Position numbers and translations under genes: made by a program. Positions 54,345 to 62,826 of a DNA stretch of 64,000 nt are shown here, piece after piece; position 1 is the stretch's first letter; each line of letters begins with the position of its first letter. The notes beneath the pieces were generated by a model. It did no database searches. It worked only from the letters and a program-made list of their open reading frames with translations, and was not told the DNA's origin. The DNA comes from Shewanella sediminis HAW-EB3 (GTDB taxonomy: Bacteria; Pseudomonadota; Gammaproteobacteria; Enterobacterales; Shewanellaceae). The stretch is from the NCBI RefSeq assembly GCF_000018025.1, contig NC_009831.1, positions 682,001 to 746,000 on the forward strand, given 5' to 3'.

Positions 54345-54656
54345 TTACTTTGATTGATCTTTAAAGGCTTGCAGGGTTTGCAGCAAAACCCCAAGCTTAC
54401 GGACAAATTTTTCTAAGGCCGCGGGTAGCTTTTCTGCATCGGTCGGCATCTTGTCCAGTTCATCTGCCAGCTCTTGAACATAAGGGCGGAAGCGGTTGCT
54501 GCTTGTGCTGAAACCCTCTTCTTGAGTAAAGATGGTATTAAATTTTACGTGGCCGGCTTTTTTTAATTCATCTAACTTACCATCGGCATCGATCGATTTA
54601 CGATAGGCTGTTTGTAAGTTGTCTTTCAGTTGTTCAATAACACGTGTGTGTGGCAT
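54345..54656 (-). CDS. Hypothetical helical protein
   Basis: 103 residues, mostly charged helix (MPHTRVIEQLKDNLQTAYRK to QAFKDQSK), not recognised. No membrane or signal segment, no cysteine. The coiled-coil-like second half (about 60-100) suggests self-association. ATG 54656 has a moderate site. It is divergent from the TraB/GumN gene with a 55-base gap. Confidence 0.7.
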   Translation of the reverse strand: MPHTRVIEQLKDNLQTAYRKSIDADGKLDELKKAGHVKFNTIFTQEEGFSTSSNRFRPYVQELADELDKMPTDAEKLPAALEKFVRKLGVLLQTLQAFKDQSK

Positions 54657-54711
54657 AACAGCCTCTCATTTACATAAATTTTAATTGTCGGGATTATAAG
54701 GGGCGAAGCAG

Positions 54712-55593
54712 ATGGCAACAAGTCAACTGAAGCGATTAGTTGCATTGGTATGTATGTTTGTGGCGATGGGGCTGGCTTGTGCCCAAGCGGCACCGCTGGA
54801 TACGCCACCATTTTATAAAATTGAATATAAGGGGAAGGTCTCCTATCTGTTGGGGTCGATTCATGTGGGCAAGGCAAATTTTTATCCTATGCCTGAGCAA
54901 ATTGAATCTCTGTTCGATTCGGCTGAGTCCTTGGTGGTTGAAGCGGATGCTGCCAGCGCTGATATTGCCACATTGATCAGAAAGTACGGAGTAGGTCAGG
55001 CTCCTATCGATATTGAGACTCAGGCTGTACTCGATAGTTATTGTCAGAGAAGGGCGAGAGAGTGCGCCGCATTAAGTGGTTATGCTCCCTGGTTGCAGTC
55101 GATGCAACTGGGAATGGCCAGATTTGAAGCGCTGGGCTACAGCGCTGTATATGGGGTCGAGCAGGTATTGATCTCAAAGAACAGGGGCAGGCCTGTTTTG
55201 GAGTTGGAAAGTACCGAGTTTCAGTTTCAACTTATGGCTTCATTCGATGATAAGACCCAATGGAGTATGGTTAAAGAGGCCATCGAAGGACCCGATGAAG
55301 ATATGCACGGCCTGATTAGCTCATGGCGCACAGGAGATGAACTTCATCTTGCCGAATTGATGGAGGGGCAGATGTCCGATGGAGACAATAAAGAGTTACT
55401 CGAGAAGATTTTATGGAAAAGAAATATCGACATGGCGGCAAGAATAAGAGAGCTGATGCTCGACCCTGACACTCCACAACCTATGTTTATAGCTGTCGGA
55501 GCCGGGCATGTGGTCGGCGACCGAAGCATGGTGCTTGAGATGCAAAAATATGGTGCTGAGACTACAAATTGTTGGCAGAAACAGTGTAATTGA
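54712..55593 (+). CDS. TraB/GumN family periplasmic protein
   Basis: 293 residues with signal peptide (about 1-27, AQAAPL) and the TraB/GumN hydrolase-like fold. Family motifs are GSIHVGKANFYPMP (about 48-61), the Glu/Asp segment VVEADAAS and the C-terminal AVGAGHVVGDRSM (about 264-276), each with the conserved Gly-x-His and acidic residues. The family includes predicted metalloproteases such as Tiki-like proteins; enzymatic action in bacteria is not settled. The start at 54712 has AAGGGG upstream. Confidence 0.9.
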   Translation: MATSQLKRLVALVCMFVAMGLACAQAAPLDTPPFYKIEYKGKVSYLLGSIHVGKANFYPMPEQIESLFDSAESLVVEADAASADIATLIRKYGVGQAPIDIETQAVLDSYCQRRARECAALSGYAPWLQSMQLGMARFEALGYSAVYGVEQVLISKNRGRPVLELESTEFQFQLMASFDDKTQWSMVKEAIEGPDEDMHGLISSWRTGDELHLAELMEGQMSDGDNKELLEKILWKRNIDMAARIRELMLDPDTPQPMFIAVGAGHVVGDRSMVLEMQKYGAETTNCWQKQCN

Positions 55594-55722
55594 ATCAGAG
55601 CCTGTGGAACTCGATTAAGTTAAATAACAGGGCAAGTTAATGGTCGCCTGTCTATACTCTGGAAACTAGCCTACTCCATAGGGGAGGGCTAGATTCTATT
55701 TGATTCACAGCAGGGAGGCTGA

Positions 55723-56352
55723 ATGCAGGCTGTCGCGATACCTCCGCCACGAATTGGCTTTGAGGGGATCCCCAGAAACTGGGACAAAAAACATAGTAAA
55801 GTGATCGCCAGGGTCGACCCCGGCGCCTTTTATATTACTTCCCACGATGAATATATATTTACCCGGCTCGGGTCCTGTGTGGCGGCCTGTATCTGGGATC
55901 CACTCTTAGGTATTGGCGGTTTAAACCACTTCCTTCTCCCGGAAAGAGAGCTCAATGAAGATTGGCACCAATTAACCAGTTACTCCTGTCGCTACGGGAA
56001 TTTAGCGATGGAGCAGTTAATTAATGGCATCTTAACCTCGGGTGGTCAACGCCACAGGTTGAAGGCTAAAATTTTCGGCGGGGCACAGATGACAAAAACT
56101 TCGGTACTCAATGTCGGGCAGTCTAATATTGAGTTTGTGAAAAACTACCTGGCACTGGAAAATATCCCGATAGAAACAGAGGACTTAGGCGGTCCCTGGC
56201 CGAGAAAAGTCCTTTTTCACCCCAATAGCGGCAAAGTGTTACTGAAACGCATGTCTCCGGAGCGAATCTCTCAGATGATGACTGAAGAGAAGGTCTATCT
56301 CAAAGGTATTGTTACAGAGCTGGAAGACAATCAGGTCGAATTATTTGATTAG
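55723..56352 (+). CDS. cheD: Chemoreceptor glutamine deamidase CheD
   Basis: 209-residue CheD, which converts specific Gln residues of chemoreceptors to Glu. The active Cys and His are in LGSCVAACIWDP (about 50-61) and GGLNHFLLP (about 66-74); a further conserved segment is AKIFGGAQM. The N-terminal 30 residues extend beyond the minimal domain. It is not accompanied by other chemotaxis genes here. The chemoreceptor at 39.3 kb is a possible client. Confidence 0.95.
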   Translation: MQAVAIPPPRIGFEGIPRNWDKKHSKVIARVDPGAFYITSHDEYIFTRLGSCVAACIWDPLLGIGGLNHFLLPERELNEDWHQLTSYSCRYGNLAMEQLINGILTSGGQRHRLKAKIFGGAQMTKTSVLNVGQSNIEFVKNYLALENIPIETEDLGGPWPRKVLFHPNSGKVLLKRMSPERISQMMTEEKVYLKGIVTELEDNQVELFD

Positions 56353-56590
56353 CTTCAGTCAGAGTCTCGTCGCCAGTAAGTCGTAACCTGGCTGATGAAG
56401 CCTGAGTAATGAATTTGTATTATCTGCTTTAATTCATTGAACTGTATATTTTGGACTTGTTAGTGACTGGTCGTTACAGCCCCTTTCTTGGTTACAAAAG
56501 GTTGGAACTAAGGACAAACTCGTTCAGTTTGGGTATAATCGCCCGCTTGATATCGGTTTGGTGGTTTGAAACTTGAAAGGTTCGGTAAGC

Positions 56591-57457
56591 GTGGAAAAAG
56601 ATTATTCGATTGAATTAAAGGCGTTGCCTTCGCTGTTCTCCTTGTATCGCAAGATCTTCTTTGGCCGTAAGCCGGGTTGGAATGAACAAGCATTACCGAA
56701 AATCCAAGTCAGTAGTTCGGGTGTATGTCTGTCTCGGGAAAAAGTTGAGCAATACGCCTCAGTATGTGGTTTTGACTTCGATGGTAAAACATTACCCCTG
56801 ACCTATCTCTATGTGATGGCATTTCGTCTGCATGCGGTGATTTTTACCCATCAGGCTATCACTTTCCCGCTGCTTGGCATGATACACCTAAGAAATAGCA
56901 TCACCTTGCACAGAGCCGTCAGTGTCGATGAGAAATTCAACTTAGAGTGCGAATTGACCGATAGTCAAGTAACTGATTCCGGGCTGGAATTTGATCTCGT
57001 ATCTCGTGCTTTCGTCGATGGTGAGTTGGTGTGGGAGTCGCTATCGACTTACCTGTATCGTATCGAAGGTGCTACGCGTCGTGTTCGCCCGCCAAAGGGG
57101 AATGGCATGGCGTGGGAAACGCCCCAAGCCTGGTCCTTGTCCGATGATCTCGGACGCCGTTATGCTAAGGCCTCCGGTGATTACAACCTGATCCACCTAC
57201 ATCCGCTACTCTCAAAGCGATTTGGTTTCGATAGAGTTCTGGCTCATGGCATGTGGTCTAAGGCTCGCTGTATTGCTCAGATGATGCCTCAGATTGGCGA
57301 TCGTCCCTGTACTGTGGATGTCGCTTTTAAGCTGCCACTTTTCATGCCCTCCGATGTGAGTTTTGCAGCCGAAATTAACGAAGACAATTTAATATTTGAA
57401 TTGAGAGATGCCCGTGGACGTCGTCCGCACCTCTCCGGAGAGCTTAGGTTTCTTTAG
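56591..57457 (+). CDS. MaoC-like (hotdog fold) dehydratase
   Basis: 288 residues with two hotdog domains; the second holds the MaoC/R-hydratase motif YAKASGDYNLIHLHP (about 195-210) with FGFDRVLAHGMWSKAR following, the usual active-site Asp/His pair and Gly-rich helix. Probably a (R)-3-hydroxyacyl-CoA or -ACP dehydratase-related enzyme. The start GTG 56591 is preferred because AAAGG precedes it; a TTG at 56573 is possible. A terminator follows at 57513. Confidence 0.88.
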   Translation: MEKDYSIELKALPSLFSLYRKIFFGRKPGWNEQALPKIQVSSSGVCLSREKVEQYASVCGFDFDGKTLPLTYLYVMAFRLHAVIFTHQAITFPLLGMIHLRNSITLHRAVSVDEKFNLECELTDSQVTDSGLEFDLVSRAFVDGELVWESLSTYLYRIEGATRRVRPPKGNGMAWETPQAWSLSDDLGRRYAKASGDYNLIHLHPLLSKRFGFDRVLAHGMWSKARCIAQMMPQIGDRPCTVDVAFKLPLFMPSDVSFAAEINEDNLIFELRDARGRRPHLSGELRFL

Positions 57458-57512
57458 CCCTAAGTTCTTATCGGTAGTTCTTATCCGGTAGCTCTTATCA
57501 GATAGAATGATG

Positions 57513-57536
57513 AAAGGCGTGAACGCGCCTTTTTTG
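57513..57536 (+). terminator. Rho-independent terminator
   Basis: AAGGCG (57514-57519) pairs with CGCCTT (57526-57531) around a six-base loop and runs into TTTTTT. It ends the MaoC-like gene. Confidence 0.8.
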
Positions 57537-57739
57537 TTTTTCACAAACCACCTACACTTGCATTACCGCTTACTAACAAGTGGGGCCGCATTTCTTGATT
57601 TAGATTCATAAAAGCTTAAATAAGTAAGGCATTTCAAAGTCAGCTATTTAGCTCACGTCGTAGATCCCCTATATTCGGGGCGCATATTTTATTCTACCTA
57701 GAACTATCCTACATATTATTAAAAAAGGGGAACATTAGA

Positions 57740-59452
57740 ATGCTGACCGATATCGAGATCTCTCGTCAAACCAAGCATCGACCCATTACCCAAATCGCAG
57801 AAAAATTCGGCATTACCTCATCTGAGCTTGTCCCCTTTGGAGACGCTAAAGCTAAAGTAAAGTTATCGATTTTAAAGCGCGTAGATGACAATTTAGAGGG
57901 GAAGTTAGTCATTGTCACGGCCGTGACACCCACGCCATTCGGTGAAGGAAAAACAGTCACCAGCATAGGCTTAACTCAGGGATTAAATGCTCTGGGTAAA
58001 AAAGCCTGCGCCTGTATTCGCCAGCCCAGTATGGGACCCGTTTTTGGCATTAAAGGAGGGGCTGCTGGTGGCGGTTACTCCCAGGTGGTCCCGATGGAGG
58101 AGTTGAATCTGCATCTGACCGGTGATATTCATGCCGTGAGTAGTGCCCATAACTTAGCCGCAGCGGCTATCGATGCCAGATTATTTCATGAGTCCAGAAT
58201 GACGGCTGACGAGTATCGGGAGCAGTCGGGGCAAGCGCCCCTTAATATCGATCCTGAGAAGATCTTGTGGCGCCGGGTGGTGGACCATAATGAACGCAGT
58301 TTAAGAAATATTACCGTAGGGTTAGGAGCCAATAACGGCCCCATACATGACTCAGGATTTGATATCACCGCCGCTTCAGAGCTGATGGCAATATTGGCTT
58401 TGAGTCTGGACTTAAAAGATATGCGCAGACGTATCGGAAAGCTAGTGCTTGCACTGGATAGCCTGGGGCAACCGATAACTGCTGAGACCTTAGGCGTTGC
58501 CGGCGCGATGACTGTGATCATGAGTGATGCGATAGAACCTACGCTTATGCAGACATTAACGGGCGATCCTTGTCTTATTCATGCCGGCCCCTTTGCCAAT
58601 ATCGCTCACGGCAACTCATCGATTATCGCCGACAGGATAGCCTTAAAGCTTGCCGATATCGTGGTGACTGAAGGTGGTTTTGGATCAGACATGGGGTTCG
58701 AAAAATTCTGCAATATCAAGACGCGCGTATCGGGTAAGACACCCGATGCCGCCGTTGTCGTGGTGACATTAAAAGCCCTGAAAGCCAACTCGGGTATAGA
58801 TTCACAAAATGATATCAACCGGCCCGATATGGCGCGTCTACAAGTAGGCTTTGCTAACCTGAAATGGCATATCGATAACGTGAGTCAATATGGCGCTCCG
58901 GTAGTCGTGGCGATCAACCGCTTTCCAACCGATACCTTTGAGGAGCTGACATGGCTTAAAGCTAAGGTGCTTGAAACTGCGGCTTTTGGTTGTGAGATCT
59001 GTGAAGGATTCAGTCAGGGAGCGAAAGGCGCCGAGGCATTGGCCAGGGTCGTTGTCAGCGCAACAGAGCAGAAATCTGATTTTAAATTCCTATACCAGCT
59101 CGATGAGAGTATAGAGTCAAAGCTGCTCACTATCGCCGAGGCAGGGTATGGCGCGGCAGGAATAAAATTGTCACCAGACGCCAAAATCCAGCTGCAAGAG
59201 ATAAACTCAATGGGGCTGGATAAACTTGCTGTGTGTGTGGCCAAGACCCCGTTATCGATAAGTCATGAACCTAAGGTTAAAGGAGTTCCGACCGATTTCG
59301 AGCTGCCTATCACTCAGTTGAAAATCAATGCCGGCGCCGGTTTTATAACAGCCTTGGTCGGTAAGGTGATGACAATGCCTGGGTTGGGTATTAAGCCAGG
59401 ATATTTGAATGTGGATATCAATGAAGACGATGAAATAGTCGGATTGGCGTAA
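57740..59452 (+). CDS. fhs: Formate-tetrahydrofolate ligase
   Basis: 570-residue Fhs, ATP-dependent synthesis of 10-formyl-THF from formate and tetrahydrofolate. The P-loop TPFGEGKT (about 65-72) and the family phrases [32 protein letters not shown] and [12 protein letters not shown] are visible. Length matches the family (about 555-580). ATG 57740 follows AAGGGGAAC. It stands alone between terminators. Confidence 0.97.
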   Translation: MLTDIEISRQTKHRPITQIAEKFGITSSELVPFGDAKAKVKLSILKRVDDNLEGKLVIVTAVTPTPFGEGKTVTSIGLTQGLNALGKKACACIRQPSMGPVFGIKGGAAGGGYSQVVPMEELNLHLTGDIHAVSSAHNLAAAAIDARLFHESRMTADEYREQSGQAPLNIDPEKILWRRVVDHNERSLRNITVGLGANNGPIHDSGFDITAASELMAILALSLDLKDMRRRIGKLVLALDSLGQPITAETLGVAGAMTVIMSDAIEPTLMQTLTGDPCLIHAGPFANIAHGNSSIIADRIALKLADIVVTEGGFGSDMGFEKFCNIKTRVSGKTPDAAVVVVTLKALKANSGIDSQNDINRPDMARLQVGFANLKWHIDNVSQYGAPVVVAINRFPTDTFEELTWLKAKVLETAAFGCEICEGFSQGAKGAEALARVVVSATEQKSDFKFLYQLDESIESKLLTIAEAGYGAAGIKLSPDAKIQLQEINSMGLDKLAVCVAKTPLSISHEPKVKGVPTDFELPITQLKINAGAGFITALVGKVMTMPGLGIKPGYLNVDINEDDEIVGLA

Positions 59453-59538
59453 CTGAAGTCGGGAAGGGGCAAAGACGACGCCTTGCGGCCTATCGCTTTG
59501 CGGACGGTGAAACCTATGCGACGAGCTACGCTCTATAA

Positions 59539-59582
59539 GGGAAAACAAGGCGACAAATCATTGAAGCCCTGTTTTCCTTTTA
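59539..59582 (+). terminator. Imperfect hairpin and T-run downstream of fhs
   Basis: GGAAAACA (59540-59547) pairs with TGTTTTCC (59571-59578) and TTTT follows. The surrounding 59453-59682 also contains small palindromes (GCTCACGTAGTGAGC, AGCTCACTCGGTGAGC), which look like dispersed intergenic repeats. No gene is seen in this stretch. Confidence 0.55.
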
Positions 59583-59682
59583 GCTCACGTAGTGAGCATC
59601 GTCTTAGCTTGTACAGCCAGCTCTGCTGGCGCCGATTAGGGCGTGCCCGTCAATCAGCTCACTCGGTGAGCGTCTTGCTGGT

Positions 59683-61326
59683 TTACTCTGATTGATAAAT
59701 ATGAACATCGCGCTGCGGGAATGGAATGCTGATGTTCTCTGCATCGAAGCGCATCTTCACAGTGCGGGTGACGTCCCAATACACTTCCCAATAATCTTCC
59801 GGCTTAGCCCAAGGGCGTACAACGAAATCTACCGAAGACTCACCTAATGTATGTAACTTAACGATAGGCTCTGGGTTTTTAAGTACCTTAGGGTGTTCGA
59901 GCAAGATGGCATTCATTACTCGCTCAGCTTTTTCAATATCATCGCCGTAACCTATGCCAAAAGTCATATCCACACGTCTTTGATGCTCAACAGTGATGTT
60001 GTTGATGGTGTCGCCCCAGATCTTATTATTCGGAATAATTAATCTCTGGTTATCTAGGGTCTTAATTGTGGTCGAGACCAGGCTCATATGACTTACCTTA
60101 CCCGTCACGCCTGCAGCATTGATCAGATCGCCGACATCATAAGGGCGATAGATCAGAATCATCATCCCCGAGGCAAAGTTTGACAGCGTATCCTGAAGTG
60201 CAAAACCAATAATCACACCGGCAACACCGAAACCGGCTAATAGAGGGCCGAGCTCAATCCCCAGCTGAGAAAGGGCAATCAGTACACCTAAGGTGAATAC
60301 GGCCTTACCCGACAGTGAGATAAAGAACTCCTGCAGAAGAAGGCTGAATTGCAGCTTGGAGTTGCTCACCGTTTTCTTGACAATTTTCTGAGCCAGTTTG
60401 CCCGCCAGGTTGGCGACAAACAGAATCAAGACGAAGATAAACAGCTTAAATATGACACCGGGTCCATTGTCTATGGCTTGGGTCTTGGCAGCGGTAAACC
60501 ACTGCTCAATCAGGCTCGATGCGACATCGATGTTCAACACATCTTGAGTGATGTCGCCGGAAGTACTGAAAAGCGTCTGTTTTAACTCGGCGGTGTCTTG
60601 GCCTACTATGTCGAGCAGACCGATGGCGACGGCTAAACTGGAGCTGCTTTGAGCCAGTCTCTCGTTAAGCTGAGTGACCAGCAGAGTCTGCTCCGAGGTT
60701 ACATCACTGCCGGCAAGACTTGCTTCACTCACTGCGGCTTGTAGCTTCTCTTGCGTGTATTGAACCAGGCTATTGAGCTTATCCGCACGCTTAACTAATG
60801 TCTTGATGAGGAGGTCAGCCTGATTGCCTGTATCTATCTCTAACTTTTCTGCCCATTTGAGGGTATCGAGTTTTGCTTCCAATTGCGCATCACGCTCTCT
60901 CTCTCTGAGCGATAGCTGCATCATGATCGCGGCGTCATTATCTTTACCAAGTTCACTTCTCAGCTGTTTAATGTCGTCTGTATAATAAATATCTACCCGA
61001 TTGATGAAGTCCAGATGCTCCCGAACCAGCGGAAGTAATAGTTTGCTGTTTAGAGGGGTCTCATCCATCAACTCCTGGAGCTTGAGGTGCAGTAACTGCG
61101 CATTTTTTTTGATTCTGTATTCGGTGAAGCTGGTTAACTCCCCCTTCGTCAGCTTGAGACGGTTGACGTCTAGGGTGATCGAATCCTGCAGTGAAGAGAG
61201 TTCACCGGCTTCTGCCGTGGTTTCAATCGAGGGCTCGGTTAGGGGTGGTGTTGGGGTTTGCGCTTGCGAAGGCATGCCGCTGAGCCCGATTATTGTGAGC
61301 ATCACCAGAGAGAGTATGCGGTACAT
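59683..61326 (-). CDS. MscS family mechanosensitive channel
   Basis: 547 residues. Signal peptide (about 1-22), a long periplasmic alpha-helical domain rich in Glu/Gln/Leu (about 40-280), then membrane helices (about 290-310 and further) and the MscS pore and beta domains. The pore-helix signature AGFGVAGVIIGFALQDTLSN (about 365-384) and IPNNKIWGDTINN are clear. Longer than the 286-residue minimal MscS; similar to the small YbdG/YnaI-type with extra N-terminal segment. ATG 61326 has GGAAC-type upstream. Confidence 0.94.
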   Translation of the reverse strand: MYRILSLVMLTIIGLSGMPSQAQTPTPPLTEPSIETTAEAGELSSLQDSITLDVNRLKLTKGELTSFTEYRIKKNAQLLHLKLQELMDETPLNSKLLLPLVREHLDFINRVDIYYTDDIKQLRSELGKDNDAAIMMQLSLRERERDAQLEAKLDTLKWAEKLEIDTGNQADLLIKTLVKRADKLNSLVQYTQEKLQAAVSEASLAGSDVTSEQTLLVTQLNERLAQSSSSLAVAIGLLDIVGQDTAELKQTLFSTSGDITQDVLNIDVASSLIEQWFTAAKTQAIDNGPGVIFKLFIFVLILFVANLAGKLAQKIVKKTVSNSKLQFSLLLQEFFISLSGKAVFTLGVLIALSQLGIELGPLLAGFGVAGVIIGFALQDTLSNFASGMMILIYRPYDVGDLINAAGVTGKVSHMSLVSTTIKTLDNQRLIIPNNKIWGDTINNITVEHQRRVDMTFGIGYGDDIEKAERVMNAILLEHPKVLKNPEPIVKLHTLGESSVDFVVRPWAKPEDYWEVYWDVTRTVKMRFDAENISIPFPQRDVHIYQSE

Positions 61327-61519
61327 AGGTAGATTCCTGTTCCTTTTGTAGGCGCTTATAATATTACTTTGATAGGGTTACTGTAAATTGAGATCAACAA
61401 ATTAGTACTATTCGATATTCAAATGAATGGCTGACAGAGGCGAACTGGAAACCGTATTTTTGATAAAGATTCTGTTAGACTCACGCATCGAATTTTTGTA
61501 AGAAGTAGAGGCTCAACAC

Positions 61520-61855
61520 GTGTTGTGTACCCACTGTAGTCAGTGTTTTGGTGTGAACGAGGTTCAGAATCAACGAGGCAAAGGCTTAAATTCACAGATC
61601 CAGTGTCCGCACTGTGAGGCCTGGTTAGGTAAGAGTCCAACCCTATCGCGTTTGAAAATATTGGGGTTTTATGTCGGTCTCGCCGCCTTAGTCTATGGGT
61701 ATTTCACTCCGGAGCTTCGTAACGTTACCACAGCGGTCGCAATTTTTTCGGCTATGATTTTACTGGTCAGCCATATGATGGATCACCTGAAAGTCACCGA
61801 AGCCCCGGTGAAGCCATTTGTCGATGATAGTGAACACAGGCGTAAGTATCGTTAG
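61520..61855 (+). CDS. Zinc-ribbon plus two-helix membrane protein
   Basis: 111 residues. N-terminal zinc-ribbon-like part with CTHC (residues 3-6) and CPHC (about 29-32), then two predicted transmembrane segments (about 46-62 and 67-83) and a charged C-terminal tail. GTG 61520 follows AGAGG at 8 bases. Not recognised as a named family; common plan in small Zn-ribbon membrane proteins. It is 193 bases from the divergent MscS gene. Confidence 0.75.
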   Translation: MLCTHCSQCFGVNEVQNQRGKGLNSQIQCPHCEAWLGKSPTLSRLKILGFYVGLAALVYGYFTPELRNVTTAVAIFSAMILLVSHMMDHLKVTEAPVKPFVDDSEHRRKYR

Positions 61856-62011
61856 CTTAATGCGTTAAAAGCCAAGGTTTTAAGGTGGGGGAAGGGCGAG
61901 TCGGATAAACAATTATTCAGGTCGCTGTCGATATCAATATCGCCGATATTCGAACAACCACCCGAACATTCGTGCTTTTCACTCAGTGGGCATAGTTAGC
62001 TGAGTGCTAAA

Positions 62012-62137
62012 TTAGTCGATAACCTGAACTTGTGCTTCTAAGGCTGCTTCGACGTAGTAGATCCCACCGCCAACGGCAATGAAAAAGATTGAGGTCCAAA
62101 GGATCATTTTAAAGTTTTCGCGAAAGAATTCTAACAT
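62012..62137 (-). CDS. Small membrane protein (41 aa)
   Basis: 41 residues, too short for many gene callers. ATG 62137 follows GGGGAG at 9 bases. The sequence begins MLEFFRENFKMIL and has one hydrophobic segment around IFFIAVGGGIYY (about 17-28), ending in acidic VQVID. Not recognised; typical of single-pass small proteins attached to larger complexes. An FNR/CRP-like palindrome lies 109 bases upstream. Confidence 0.6.
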   Translation of the reverse strand: MLEFFRENFKMILWTSIFFIAVGGGIYYVEAALEAQVQVID

Positions 62138-62245
62138 GGTCGTTAACTCCCCTGATGGGTATAATTTTAGCATCTGTTATCAATGTATCTGATGCAATAT
62201 TAGTCTGTACAGCTTAAATCAGTATTAATTGTTTGCCGAAAACAA

Positions 62246-62259
62246 TCGATCTGGATCAC
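62246..62259. promoter_or_regulatory. FNR/CRP-like palindrome (one mismatch per arm)
   Basis: TCGATCTGGATCAC is close to TTGAT-N4-ATCAA. It is located between the 41-residue gene (-) and the 95-residue secreted gene (+), and may control either. Confidence 0.35.
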
Positions 62260-62416
62260 TTTCCTGGGGAGAGCAACTTACCTTTTCTTACATTTATTGT
62301 ATCAATAGTTGCCATTTATATTAAAACGGTAACTTGACTTAACCTTCTGTTTGCATAAACTTGACCGCGATCTGTTGGTGTTAGTTTTTTCAGTACATTA
62401 TCTATGGTGCCTTTTT

Positions 62417-62704
62417 ATGGTGAGAAGTAGCGTAAGACAAGGAGTTGCAATTTGGCTATCAGCCATATTGATCTGCCTGTCGTTTGCCGCTTCAGCACAT
62501 AGTGTTCAGCATATTGATGACGGCGCTCAGGGTCACTGTACCCTCTGTTTCCATCAGCATCAGTTAAACAAGTTACTGCCAAGCAGTCTTTTCAATTTTC
62601 CTGTCTCAGTTCCAACATTTGAGGTCGTTAGCTATCAAGCCTGCGGGCACCGCGCTGCGCACGTTAACGTCTTTCGAAGTCGAGCCCCTCCGGTTCAGCG
62701 GTAA
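62417..62704 (+). CDS. Secreted His/Cys-rich protein, possible metal binder
   Basis: 95 residues from ATG 62417; a longer TTG-started frame from 62351 is possible, but the ATG gives a proper signal peptide (about 1-27, FAASAH). The mature part begins HSVQHIDDGAQGHCTLCFHQ, in which His and CxxC-like residues are typical of metal-binding or redox proteins, similar to small DUF2946-type proteins found beside metal outer-membrane proteins. Its neighbour 123 bases downstream is a His-rich barrel. No Zur-type box was clearly seen. Confidence 0.65.
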   Translation: MVRSSVRQGVAIWLSAILICLSFAASAHSVQHIDDGAQGHCTLCFHQHQLNKLLPSSLFNFPVSVPTFEVVSYQACGHRAAHVNVFRSRAPPVQR

Positions 62705-62826
62705 ATCAAATTCAAACCATAGAAGTTTATCGTCTCAAATAATCCATTTTGATTATTGAGCGTTTTTGATTTTGTTCACCTGCCCAAAAAAAGGGCGGGG
62801 AACTTTGCTGTATTTTGGAGAAATAA

